Shown one piece after another: positions 35,094 through 45,881 of a DNA stretch of 64,000 nucleotides (the stretch's first letter is position 1; every line of letters starts with the position of its first letter). The translations under genes and the position numbers were made by a program. The notes below the pieces were generated by a model. It ran no database searches. It was given only the letters and a program-made list of their open reading frames with translations, and was not told where the DNA came from. Origin of the DNA: Tragulus kanchil (Eukaryota > Chordata > Mammalia > Artiodactyla > Tragulidae); the NCBI GenBank assembly GCA_022376925.1, contig JAIOJX010000026.1, positions 250,229,330-250,293,329 of the forward strand. Reading direction: 5' to 3'.

Positions 35094-35763
35094 ACTCTAC
35101 ATTCAAAAAAAACATTATGGCATCCAGTCTAATCATTTCATGGCAAATAGATGGGGAAAAAATGGAACAGTGACAGATTTTATTTTCTTGGGCTCCAAAA
35201 TCACTGTGGATAGTGATTGCAGCCATGAAATTAAAAGATGCTAGCTCCTTGGAAGAAAAGCTATGACCAAGCTAGACAGCATATTAAAAGGCAGAGACAT
35301 CACTTTGCCGACAAAGGTTCATACGATCAAAACTATGGACTTTCCAGCAGTCACGTATGGATATGAGAACTGGACCATAAAGAAGGCTGAGTGACAAAGA
35401 ATTGATACTTTTGAACTGTGGCACTGGAGAAGACTCTTCTGAGTCCCTTGAACTGCGAGATCAACCCAGTCAATCCTTACGGAAATCAACCCTGACTATC
35501 CTTTGGAAGGACTGATGCTAAAGTTCCTATACTCTGGCCAGCTGATGGGAAGAGCTGACTCATTGGAAAAGACTCTGATGATGAGAAAGACTGAGAGCAG
35601 GAGGAGAGGGGGTGAGAGGATGAGATGGCTGGACGGCATCACCGACTCAATGGACACGAGTTTGAACAAACTCCAGGAGATGGTGAAGGGCAGGGAAGGC
35701 TGGCGTGCTGCAGTCCACCAAGTCACAGAGTTGGACATGACTGAGCGACTGAACAATAACAAT
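35094..35763 (+). mobile_element. BovB LINE, 5'-truncated, with decayed RT C-terminus
   Basis: About 670 bases of BovB (RTE clade), the longest BovB piece here. In the 35053-35244 frame the segment DFIFLGSKIT…CSHEIKR is visible, then a stop. Downstream, a shifted frame at 35503-35823 shows RMRWLDGITDSMD and REGWRAAVH, which belong to the reverse-transcriptase C-terminal region. Stops and frameshifts between these make it inactive. It ends 'tggacatgactgagcgactg'. Confidence 0.95.
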
Positions 35764-36900
35764 ATACAATCCCCAGAAGGGATCTACAGACCAGTACTTA
35801 GAAAGGACATCAAAATGGAATAAACTAAAAATATAGAAATGAGAAATGCATTAGAAATACCAAGTGTTTAGGAAGAATTTACATAGGCGTACCTTCCAAA
35901 AAATTTTTGACCCCCAAATGTAATAAAAGATATGCTACATTTCAACTCATTGCATGCATACATACATAAAACTGGGGGGGGGGGGAAATCATGAAGTACG
36001 TATCTTTGCGATATATTAGTTTTTACTTAAAACTTTTATTTGGAATGTTGTCTGACTCATTAAACTGATCCAGTAATAGATTGTAACCTAGTTTGGAAAA
36101 GCAGTAAGGCCTGGGTAGCAGGGGTTGAGCTGGATAGGAAGAAAATGATAATATCAAAAGGCAACTCTCTAATTTTATGGCTACAGGGAAGAAAAGTTTA
36201 AAAGTTTTACCTTACAACAGAAACCCAATTAAAAAAACAATAAAAAGGCTTTGAAACAGTGTATATTAAAAAGAAACAGTCTTGGGGTTCTCATAGACCA
36301 GTTCAATCAGGGTGGTAGGGCAACTGAGACTCCCAAGCTGGTGGAGCAGCCAAAAACAAATATGTAAGTAGGGTTGAGCCAGGTAAAGAAACAGGAGGTC
36401 AGTTTAAAGAAAGAAAGAAACAAGCTGTATTAAATGGAAAGCTTTTAACATTCTCAGTAAACTTTTCTTCTTAACCACTGCCAGGTCCCAGCCCACCAGA
36501 CTCCCAATTTTGAGACCCAACATAATAATGAATCTTCAATTGAAGGAACCTGTATGTTCTGAGATATGAAAAGGTAAACAAGATATAATCCTTACCTTCA
36601 AAGACTTTATAATTTACCTATAAAGGGAAAAAAAAAGGTGAAAAATACAGAGCAATTATAAACAGTAATGTTCTGGGAACACAGAGAAACTGCTTTTAGC
36701 CAGAATATGAGATATGACAAAGAGTATATGGAGAAAAAAACGGCATGTGAACAGGGGATGGGACAGAGATTAGAGAGGGAAAGCAGTTGACATACAGAGG
36801 CACTCAGACACAGAAGTGCACAGACGAAGCTGGCAAATAAAGAGCTGGCTGTGAAAGATTCAAAACACAGCTCCAGAGTTCTCTGGCTCTCTTTCCATTA
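35764..36900. other. Unassigned sequence with short simple tracts
   Basis: A 12-G run at about 35974-35985 and an (AAAG)n run at 36402-36420. At 36555-36700 there is a weak reverse L2-like pattern (aggtaaacaagatataatcc, ttaccttcaaagacttta). No gene seen. Confidence 0.5.
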
Positions 36901-36904
36901 GAGA

Positions 36905-37985
36905 TGGAATCTACACGAACCATTAGAGAAATGCAAAGCTTACATAACCGCCTTGAGGTAACACCTCAAATTGGTCTGAATAGCCATCACCAAAAAGTTT
37001 ACAAATAATCAATGCTGGAGGATGTGGAGAAAAGGAAGCCCTCCTACACGGTTGATGAGAATGTAAAGAAGCAGAGCCACTCATGGAGGACACCAGGGAG
37101 GTGCCTTAAAAAATCAAAACTAGTTACCGTATGACCCAGCGATCCTACTCTTGGGCATATAGCCAAAAAAGATGAAAAGTTTAATTCAAAAAGATATGTT
37201 CACCCTGATGTTCAAAGCAGCATTATTTACAACAGCTGAGACTAAAAGCACCCATTGACAGATGAATGGATCAAGAAGATGTGACGTATCTATAAATATA
37301 CACACTCGCACAGTGCAATAGTATTCAGCCCTAAAAAAGAATGAAACAATGGCATTTGTAGCAACATGGATGGAACTAGAGATTATCATATTAAGGGAAG
37401 TAAGTCAGACAAAGACAAGTATCATATGATATCACGTACATGTGGAATCTAAAAAATGATGCAAATCAACTTATTTACAAAACAGAAATAAACTAACAGA
37501 CATAGAAAATAAACTTACAGTTATCAAAGGGGAACGTGGGGGAAGGATAAATTAGAAGTTTGAGAGTAACAGACACACACTACTATATATAAAACAAATA
37601 AACAACAAAGACCTACTGAGTGTAGTAAGTGTGCTTGGTTGCATCCAATTCTTTGCAATCCTATGACTATAGTCCACCAAGCTCCTCTGTCCCTGGCATT
37701 CTCCAGGCAAGAATACTGGAGTGGGTTGCCACTGCCTCCTCCAGAGGATCTTCCTGACCCAGATACTGAACTCAAGTCTCCTGCATCGCCTGCCTAACAG
37801 GTGGATTCTTAACCACTGGCTACCTGGGAAGCCCACTGTATAACATAGGAAACTATATCCAATACCTTGCAATAACTTATAATGGAAAAGAATTTGAAAA
37901 AGAATATATGTAACCAAACCACTCTGCTATATACCTGAAATTGACACATCATTGTAAACCAACCATACTTCAATTAAAACAACAA
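36905..37985 (+). mobile_element. L1 LINE 3' region split by Bov-tA
   Basis: About 860 bases of L1 around an inserted SINE. It has the ORF2-end and 3' UTR pattern: 'ggatgtggagaaaaggaagc', 'gacccagcgatcctactctt', 'cagcattatttacaacagct', 'tatcatatgatatcacgtac', then after the SINE 'tataacataggaaactatat' and 'atacttcaattaaaac'. Coding capacity is lost. Confidence 0.94.
37618..37836 (-). mobile_element. Bov-tA SINE inserted in L1
   Basis: Reverse full-length element, from 'gtgtagtaagtgtgcttggt' to 'ccactggctacctgggaagc'. The L1 sequence resumes directly after it (cactgtataac), with a short imperfect duplication (c-actg) of the target. Confidence 0.93.
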
Positions 37986-37989
37986 AGGG

Positions 37990-38430
37990 GGTGCGATCTG
38001 TTTCCCCTCCCCCTGCCCTTGAATCCGGGCTCTGTGACCGCCTGACCAACAGACTACAATAAAAGCAACACCATACCAAGCCTTAAGAAACCAGTAGCTT
38101 CCATTTCCTGTTTCCCGCAACACTTGCTCTTGGAACCCAGCCGCCATGCTCTAAGGAAGCTCAAAATAGCCCACAGAGAGAGACCACGTGTAGGTGTTTC
38201 AGCTGACAGCCAGCATTACAAGCCAGGCATGTGACAGAACAAGCCTCCAGATGATTCCAGCCCCAGCCTTTAAGCACTCCCAGAGGAGGCCCTGAACACT
38301 GTGGAACAGAGACAAGGTTTCCTTGCTGTGTGCTTTCCAAATCCCTGCTTCACTAAACTGCGAGGGCAATAAGATGGCTTTTTGAGGTGATTTACCATGC
38401 AGCAACAGACTGGCTGGAACAGTACAGTCA
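37990..38430 (+). mobile_element. MLT1-like MaLR solo LTR
   Basis: Motifs in order: 'cccttgaatccgggctctgt', 'gaccgcctgaccaacagact', 'gccttaagaaaccagtagct', 'agagagaccacgtg', 'gaggtgatttaccatgcagc'. It follows the L1 tail directly. No internal sequence. Confidence 0.85.
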
Positions 38431-39158
38431 AGAGTGTAAGAGAATGAGGTTGAAGCGAACCACGGAAAAGTGTCTGAAGGAAGATGCGGTATTTCTTAAA
38501 GTCAATCTAAACAGTTTAGAAGTTCGTCTATATATCATGGTAAACAGGTGATGGGCTGAAGGTCAAGGGAATTATATGACTGGATTAGGAAGTTATATTA
38601 GCAGCAGCACACAGGAAGGCGTTCCAGCAAGCTCAGAGAAACATTGGACACATATAATAATCGCAAGTATAGATCTCACAAATGTCCACATTTTACAAGT
38701 AAAGTATTTGAGAGGTGAAAATCACCTAGAATAATCTGACATCGAATTCAGTACCAAAACCTACTGGCCATATCCTCAAAACATATCCTGATTCCAACTA
38801 GCTTCTCATAACTCCAACTCCAGTTCAAGCCATCACTATCTCTCACCTAGTGATTATCCAACTAAACTTACTAACTGTAATCAATGAATACTTCTACAAA
38901 ACACCTTGTCCAGTGACTTGGGTCTACAAATCACATGCTAAATCATGGCAATATCAAAGTTCCTCAACAGATTCTAAACACACAGGCTCAATTTCTGTAC
39001 CTATCATATAATAGATATGAATACTTCTTGGGACAAGCACAGTGATCCATTGTTTCCTAATTCCCTAAAGACATCAATCTTTGGGATGTGGGAATGAGAA
39101 AACAGAATTCCTGAGACTTCTTGAAATCACAAATCATTTTAAAAATATTATCAACATT
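38431..39158. other. Unassigned single-copy sequence
   Basis: No gene and no named repeat recognised; AT-rich. Confidence 0.5.
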
Positions 39159-39159
39159 C

Positions 39160-39282
39160 TGGGACTTCCCTGGCAGTGGTTAAGACTTCATCTCCTAGCA
39201 CAGAGGTACAGGTTTAATCCTTGGTCAGAAAATTAAGATCCCACATGCCTGAGGGTCAAAACAACCAAAAAAAAAACAGAAC
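39160..39282 (+). mobile_element. CHR-type SINE (short form)
   Basis: 'gggacttccctggcagtggt', 'gttaagacttcatctcctag', 'aatccttggtcagaaaatta', 'agatcccacatgcctgaggg', then an A-rich tail. Confidence 0.88.
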
Positions 39283-40060
39283 AGAAATAGTATCATAAGA
39301 AATTCAAGAAAGACTTTAAAAATGGCTCACATTAAAAAAAAAAAAACTTTAAAAAATTCTATTTTTATCTTTTAAAACCTGTTTTAATAATTAAGAATGC
39401 TTCCTAGTTATTTACAACAACTGAAGCATACAGAAAACATTGACACTGACATTGACACTAATGACAGAAAACATTATTGTGGAGTATTTGAGCAACCCAG
39501 CAAGGTTAGCTGTATGCAGAATCACGTGTCAAGATAGCCAACTTAAGGACTTGTTTTGCTTCCAAAACATATTATCTCTTGGCACACCACATATAGGGGT
39601 TTATTTTTTAAAGATACTCTATACGTAAATTAATGTTTATTTGCAAAATGACTCACTGCTTGCAGCAGCTGGGCCATGAACATACTATACATGTGTAACC
39701 TGGCAACAGCAACATAGAAGTCCAATTAGTTAAATGGTGACACTTCTCTCCAGCGTGCTCTTCTCTTGATTCCCAGAATAGTCAGTCTTAACCTTCTACT
39801 CCATGTGTCAGCATTCCCTGCCCTAACTTTCCACTTGAAGTCTGTAGTTTCCTTAGAGTCAGTAGCATCTCTCTGTAGATTGTGGCTAAGTGACTGCCTC
39901 CTCGACAATGGAAGTATCCAGAACCTTAAATGATGGAAACTGAAACAAGGTATCTCAGAACATTCCAAAACTAGCCAGTGAAAAGGAAAGGAAGTCAGCA
40001 AAATCCAAGCCAGAAAAGAGTAAGTGATCAATAGATGCTCTGGAAAAATTAAAATGAGGG
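39283..40060. other. Unassigned single-copy sequence
   Basis: No gene seen. The 101-codon minus-strand frame at 39726-40031 has no domain and no splice context that I can identify. Confidence 0.5.
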
Positions 40061-40230
40061 GAAAATGTCAAGGTCTACATATACAGACCAAAGTCTCAGG
40101 CAAATTTATCAATGGATTTCAAACACTTAGCAAGAGAATAATCCCTAGGACTCTCAATACTAAGAGCAAGTTATACAAGATGAACCTAACTTATTCTTTC
40201 AATAACACTCCAAAACTAGAAAAGTGCAAG

Positions 40231-40568
40231 AAGGGGCTTCCCTGGTGGTTCAGTGGGTAAGGACACCGCCTTGCAGTGCAAGGGGCGCCGGTTCGATCCC
40301 TGGCCTGGGAAGATTCCACGTGCTGTGGAGCGGCTGGACCGATGTGTCCAATTACCGAGCCGGAGCTCTGGAGCGCATGCACCCAGAGCCAGAGCTCTGC
40401 GATAGCAGAGGCCACTGCGATGGGAGGCCCACACGGGCCAAAGAACAAAAATGGATGAAACTAGACAAATGAAAGACCGATAGAAGTGGCCTGTCTGCTC
40501 CCTTCCCTCCCCACCCCACCCCCCCAATAAATAAATAAATAAATCTTTTAAAAAAAAGAAAAAAAAAA
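40231..40568 (+). mobile_element. CHR-like SINE with long 3' module, copy 1
   Basis: The best example of the family here. Head 'cttccctggtggttcagtgg' with box-B-like 'ggttcgatccc'; middle 'tggaccgatgtgtccaatta'; 3' module 'cacacgggccaaagaacaaa', 'gaaagaccgatagaagtggc', a C-rich run and (AATA)n tail. Target-site duplication aactaga(a)agtgcaag at 40214 and 40569. The 186- and 82-codon frames are readings of this SINE. Confidence 0.95.
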
Positions 40569-40657
40569 AACTAGAAGAGTGCAAGGAAACAGATTTTAGC
40601 AAAGCATCTGACAAAGTTTCGTTTGAAATATCTGTGGTCAAAAGACAGACAAAAAGA

Positions 40658-40960
40658 GGGCTTCCCTGGTAGCCTAAGTGGTTAAGAACCTGCCTGCCAA
40701 TGCACGGGACATGGGTTTGATGCCTGGTCCAGGAAGATCTCACATGCCACAGAGCAACTAAGCCTGTGCACCACAACTAGTGAGCCCGTGCTCTAGAGCC
40801 TTCAAGTCATGACTACTGAAGCCCGTACACCCGAGAGCCTACACTCAGCAACAAGAGAAGCCACCACAATGAGAAGCCTGAGTACTGCAAGTAAAAGCAG
40901 CCCCCACTCGCTGCAACTAGAGAGCCAAAAATAAATAAATCTTTAAATAAAAATGATGGG
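40658..40960 (+). mobile_element. CHR-1 SINE, copy 1
   Basis: Full-length CHR-1: 'gggcttccctggtagcctaa', 'gcctgccaatgcacgggaca', 'gcaactaagcctgtgcacca', 'caactagtgagcccgtgctc', 'agagaagccaccacaatgag', tail 'ccaaaaataaataaatc'. Perfect target-site duplication caaaaaga at 40650 and 40961. Confidence 0.96.
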
Positions 40961-41335
40961 CAAAAAGATAAGCAGATGTATCTGTGAGCTTCTGCAATCA
41001 AGGAACGCAGTAGAACTAACCTCCTCCCAGAGTGACAGAAATGCAATGCCACATATTCAAAAGGTTAGTGCTATGAATGAGACCTGCCAAAGTGGATAAT
41101 CAAGGCACATTTAAGGTTCTACATGTAGTAAAAGAAAGAAAACACAAAAGACACAGGTAGATGAGGCAAATGTCAAGGTCTACATATACAGACCAAAGTC
41201 TCAGGCAAATTTATCAATGGATTTCAAACACTTAGCAAGAGAATAATCCCTAGGACTCTCAATACTAAGAGCAAGTTATACAAGATGAACCTAACTTATT
41301 CTTTCAATAACACTCCAAAACTAGAAAAGTGCAAG

Positions 41336-41674
41336 AAGGGGCTTCCCTGGTGGTTCAGTGGGTAAGGACACCGCCTTGCAGTGCAAGGGGCGCCGGTTCG
41401 ATCCCTGGCCTGGGAAGATTCCACGTGCTGTGGAGCGGCTGGACCGATGTGTCCAATTACCGAGCCGGAGCTCTGGAGCGCATGCACCCAGAGCCAGAGC
41501 TCTGCGATAGCAGAGGCCACTGCGATGGGAGGCCCACACGGGCCAAAGAACAAAAATGGATGAAACTAGACAAATGAAAGACCGATAGAAGTGGCCTGTC
41601 TGCTCCCTTCCCTCCCCCCCCCCCCCCCCCCCACAAAAAAAAAAAAAAATCTTTTAAAAAAAAGGAAAAAAAAA
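41336..41674 (+). mobile_element. CHR-like SINE with long 3' module, duplicated copy
   Basis: Copy of 40231-40568. In the tail, 'ccccaccccacccccccaat' plus (AAAT)n of copy 1 becomes one long C run (from about 41615) followed by a plain A run, with total length almost unchanged. This looks like consensus smoothing, not mutation. Confidence 0.95.
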
Positions 41675-41763
41675 AACTAGAAGAGTGCAAGGAAACAGAT
41701 TTTAGCAAAGCATCTGACAAAGTTTCGTTTGAAATATCTGTGGTCAAAAGACAGACAAAAAGA

Positions 41764-42066
41764 GGGCTTCCCTGGTAGCCTAAGTGGTTAAGAACCTGCC
41801 TGCCAATGCACGGGACATGGGTTTGATGCCTGGTCCAGGAAGATCTCACATGCCACAGAGCAACTAAGCCTGTGCACCACAACTAGTGAGCCCGTGCTCT
41901 AGAGCCTTCAAGTCATGACTACTGAAGCCCGTACACCCGAGAGCCTACACTCAGCAACAAGAGAAGCCACCACAATGAGAAGCCTGAGTACTGCAAGTAA
42001 AAGCAGCCCCCACTCGCTGCAACTAGAGAGCCAAAAATAAATAAATCTTTAAATAAAAATGATGGG
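41764..42066 (+). mobile_element. CHR-1 SINE, duplicated copy
   Basis: Copy of 40658-40960 shifted by 1106, with caaaaaga at 41756 and 42067. Confidence 0.96.
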
Positions 42067-42279
42067 CAAAAAGATAAGCAGATGTATCTGTGAGCTTCTG
42101 CAATCAAGGAACGCAGTAGAACTAACCTCCTCCCAGAGTGACAGAAATGCAATGCCACATATTCAAAAGGTTAGTGCTATGAATGAGACCTGCCAAAGTG
42201 GATAATCAAGGCACATTTAAGGTTCTACATGTAGTAAAAGAAAGAAAACACAAAAGACACAGGTAGATGAGGCAAATGT

Positions 42280-43508
42280 GAGGAAATCAGGTCCTGGCAG
42301 CAGCATCTGCGATATGAGAAACTCTTAAATTTCTGTGGGAGGTCAATTCAGTAAGTGGGGCAGTGTGCCTCTCTGAAATACAGCCGTTTCCACCTGTACA
42401 AGCATGGCAGTCAAAAACATGAAAGGAGACAAAAATGTACTCAAGAATACTACAATCAGTTCTAAGTACCAATTTTTAAAGACTTTCAATCAAAAAGAAG
42501 CATAGGAATAAGGTGGACAGGATGGCAGTGACCACTGGGAAGATTTAGAGAGATTTTGTTCTGATAAAGAGTTATCAGGATGAACCTGATAGGTCTATTC
42601 CTATAAATATGATACTGTACTCTTCATCGTTGAAAAAAGAACAACTCTGACCAAGGATAAACAGACGCCGCACTTATTGCAGACCAATAAATCCAACATT
42701 TTGAAAATCAGCGTTGTCCAAATGTAGAAACGGCACGCCCCAAGTCTGCAGAACTTGAGTAAAGCCTGGGGGTTCACTCAGAGGAGACAATTCAGAGTAC
42801 ATTCTGGAGAGTCAGACGAAGAACTCCTCCTAATTCTGTGACTTGACCATTAAGAAGAGGCCACAGAGGGAGTGAGGAACACTGAGACACTCACATCGCT
42901 TCAGAAACAAGTAACAAATGGCAGCAACTTCTGAAGCATAAAGGGAGAGAAAGAACATTATGTTTCGGGGAAGATGACCAAGGGCTGAAGAGGGAGCAGC
43001 AGGCATGAAATGAGTAGAACGAGTAGACTCATTTCTTGAAGTGTTTCCTCAGGAAATGGCTTATGAAAGTCATAGGGTTCAAAATATTTTCTTTAATGAC
43101 AGGAAAGACGTAAGCCCATCTCTAAGCTCAGGGGAAAAAGCCAGCAAAAGAGGATAAATTGGAGGAGTCTGAGGGGAAAGAGCAGAGAAAAAAATAAAAG
43201 CAAGCCCTCAGGAAAGGAGACTAGACTCAACCTGAAAATACCTGGCACTGAGTGAAGCGGTGGATAATATGGTTAAGACACATCTTCACGTGTACAAAAG
43301 TACTTCAAATTACTCTCTTTTAAATAGTTATGCAAACATACCCGAGATCGGTACCAATTTTACAACAAATATAGTCTGCCATAGTTCCATGACCTTCTAA
43401 ATGATATTCATTCCCAGTAAATACTGCTTGCATGGAATTCCTAAAACCATACAAACATCAAGATTCTTTTAAAGTAGTCTATATGTCATAGTATCAAAAT
43501 CTAATGAA
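42280..43508. other. Unassigned single-copy sequence
   Basis: No repeat or gene recognised in about 1.2 kb; no long frame. Confidence 0.5.
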
Positions 43509-43509
43509 G

Positions 43510-43686
43510 CAGGGGAGGACTGTCCAACAGACTGAACCCTCGGGCACTGGGTACTGACAACTGACTCGAGGGACATGAGTTTGGACACACTCCAGCAGAC
43601 AGCGGAGGACAGAGGAGCCTGGTGTGCTACAGTTCACGGGGTCACGAGGAGTCGGACACGACTTAGCGACTGAATGCTAACAACAA
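43510..43686 (+). mobile_element. BovB LINE 3' terminal fragment
   Basis: 'gactcgagggacatgagttt', 'ggacacactccagcagacag', 'gaggagcctggtgtgctaca', 'gtcggacacgacttagcgac'. The extreme 3' end only. Confidence 0.9.
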
Positions 43687-43987
43687 ATTGGGTTGTACCA
43701 ATATGCAAAATCAGACAATGAAGAAAACTCAAGGCATGACTGGATTGCTGTCATAAAAGGCAGTAGGTTGAGATGTTTAAGAAAGTTCTGCCATAAGACT
43801 TAGCACAGAAATGATGGTTTAACAATATCACAGAGAACTAGATTTTTTTTTTTAAGTAAACATGAATTGTTCCACACTCAAATACTTTTCAAAACAGACT
43901 AAGCCAAATGAATGCTACTTACTTGAATTAACATTTAACATCCTTCCTGTTCCTTGTTTCACAATTACTCAAATACATACAATAGAT

Positions 43988-44592
43988 TGTATTAGTCTGC
44001 TCAGGATGTCACAACAAAATACCATATGCTGGGTGGTTTGACAGCAGAAATTTATTTTCTCACATTTCTGGAGCCTGGGAAGTCCAAGATCAAGGTGCTG
44101 GCCAGTTCAGTTCCTGAGCGAGACTCTTTCTCTGGCTTGCAGATGGTTGCCTTCTTGCTGTGTCCTCATGTAGCAAAGAGACAGCAAGCTCTCTGATGCG
44201 GCTTCTTAGGGCAGTAATTCCATCAGGAACGCACCACCCTCATAATCTTACTTGACCCTAATTATCCCCCCCACCAAGCAGGCTTGCCTGCTGCCTCACA
44301 AGGTAAAGAATCTGCCTGCAATGCAGGAGAACTGGGTCTGATCACCAGGTCAGAAAGATCACCCCGGAGGAAGAAATGGCTACCCACTCCAGTATTCTTC
44401 TCTGGAGAATTCCATGGACAGAGGAGCCTGGTGGGCTACAGTCCACGGGACACAAAGAGTTGGACATGATTAAGCAACTAAAACACACATACACATCCCC
44501 CCAAAGACTTCATCCTCAAATACCATCCCAGTGGGAGTAACAGTTTCAACACATGAATATAGGAGAATATATGCAATTTAGTCCATAACATA
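43988..44592 (-). mobile_element. MaLR LTR split by a Bov-tA, copy 1
   Basis: Complement of an MST/MLT1-type MaLR LTR: 'gtattagtctgctcaggatg', 'acaaaataccatatgctggg', 'ggaagtccaagatcaaggtg', 'ttgctgtgtcctcatgtagc', 'caccaccctcataatcttac', and after the insertion 'caaataccatcccagtggga', 'tttcaacacatgaatatagg'. Solo LTR with no internal sequence. Confidence 0.9.
44281..44484 (+). mobile_element. Bov-tA SINE inserted in MaLR LTR, copy 1
   Basis: 'gcctcacaaggtaaagaatc', 'cccactccagtattcttctc', 'gaggagcctggtgggctaca', 'gttggacatgattaagcaac'. Target-site duplication atcccccc at 44264 and 44494. Confidence 0.94.
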
Positions 44593-45059
44593 GGCAATAT
44601 TTTTGAAACTCATTCTCAGAACTTCAACCAGTGATTGTTTCAAAATCCAAATCTGATCAGATCCTTTCCTATCTAAAATTCCCTAAAAGCGTAGTTTGGT
44701 AGTAGGATCTGAATTGCTCAGAATAAGGAATCCTCACAATGTAACCTTCAACTACGTGTCTAGCATGAAGTCCTATCAGTTCCCACGTGGGCTCTAAGCC
44801 GTGGTTAAAAGGCAGTAGGTTGAGATAAAAGGCAGTAGGTTGAGATGTTTAAGAAAGTTCTGCCATAAGACTTAGCACAGAAATGATGGTTTAACAATAT
44901 CACAGAGAACTAGATTTTTTTTTTTAAGTAAACATGAATTGTTCCACACTCAAATACTTTTCAAAACAGACTAAGCCAAATGAATGCTACTTACTTGAAT
45001 TAACATTTAACATCCTTCCTGTTCCTTGTTTCACAATTACTCAAATACATACAATAGAT

Positions 45060-45664
45060 TGTATTAGTCTGCTCAGGATGTCACAACAAAATACCATATG
45101 CTGGGTGGTTTGACAGCAGAAATTTATTTTCTCACATTTCTGGAGCCTGGGAAGTCCAAGATCAAGGTGCTGGCCAGTTCAGTTCCTGAGCGAGACTCTT
45201 TCTCTGGCTTGCAGATGGTTGCCTTCTTGCTGTGTCCTCATGTAGCAAAGAGACAGCAAGCTCTCTGATGCGGCTTCTTAGGGCAGTAATTCCATCAGGA
45301 ACGCACCACCCTCATAATCTTACTTGACCCTAATTATCCCCCCCACCAAGCAGGCTTGCCTGCTGCCTCACAAGGTAAAGAATCTGCCTGCAATGCAGGA
45401 GAACTGGGTCTGATCACCAGGTCAGAAAGATCACCCCGGAGGAAGAAATGGCTACCCACTCCAGTATTCTTCTCTGGAGAATTCCATGGACAGAGGAGCC
45501 TGGTGGGCTACAGTCCACGGGACACAAAGAGTTGGACATGATTAAGCAACTAAAACACACATACACATCCCCCCAAAGACTTCATCCTCAAATACCATCC
45601 CAGTGGGAGTAACAGTTTCAACACATGAATATAGGAGAATATATGCAATTTAGTCCATAACATA
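45060..45664 (-). mobile_element. MaLR LTR split by a Bov-tA, duplicated copy
   Basis: Copy of 43988-44592 shifted by 1072 in D14. A third, damaged fragment of its end is at about 46700-46765 because of D15. Confidence 0.9.
45353..45556 (+). mobile_element. Bov-tA SINE in MaLR LTR, duplicated copy
   Basis: Copy of 44281-44484 shifted by 1072. Confidence 0.94.
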
Positions 45665-45881
45665 GGCAATATTTTTGAAACTCATTCTCAGAACTTCAAC
45701 CAGTGATTGTTTCAAAATCCAAATCTGATCAGATCCTTTCCTATCTAAAATTCCCTAAAAGCGTAGTTTGGTAGTAGGATCTGAATTGCTCAGAATAAGG
45801 AATCCTCACAATGTAACCTTCAACTACGTGTCTAGCATGAAGTCCTATCAGTTCCCACGTGGGCTCTAAGCCGTGGTTAAA

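Larger units (their letters stand above)
40063..42279 (+). repeat. Tandem direct duplication D13 (period 1105)
   Basis: Unit A is 40063-41167 and unit B 41168-42279, with 'caaatgt' shared at the break. The main difference is in the SINE tail (see 41336-41674). It contains two complete SINEs, each repeated. Confidence 0.97.
43753..45881 (+). repeat. Tandem direct duplication D14 (period 1072)
   Basis: Unit A is 43753-44808 and unit B 44827-45881. At the junction the first ~21 bases of the unit (taaaaggcagtaggttgaga) are present twice, at 44806 and 44826. No other difference noticed. Confidence 0.96.

Noticed and set aside
40216..40776. 186-codon minus-strand frame
   Set aside because: Spans the CHR-like SINE and part of CHR-1. 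It breaks into two shorter frames in the duplicated copy because of run-length changes in the SINE tail.
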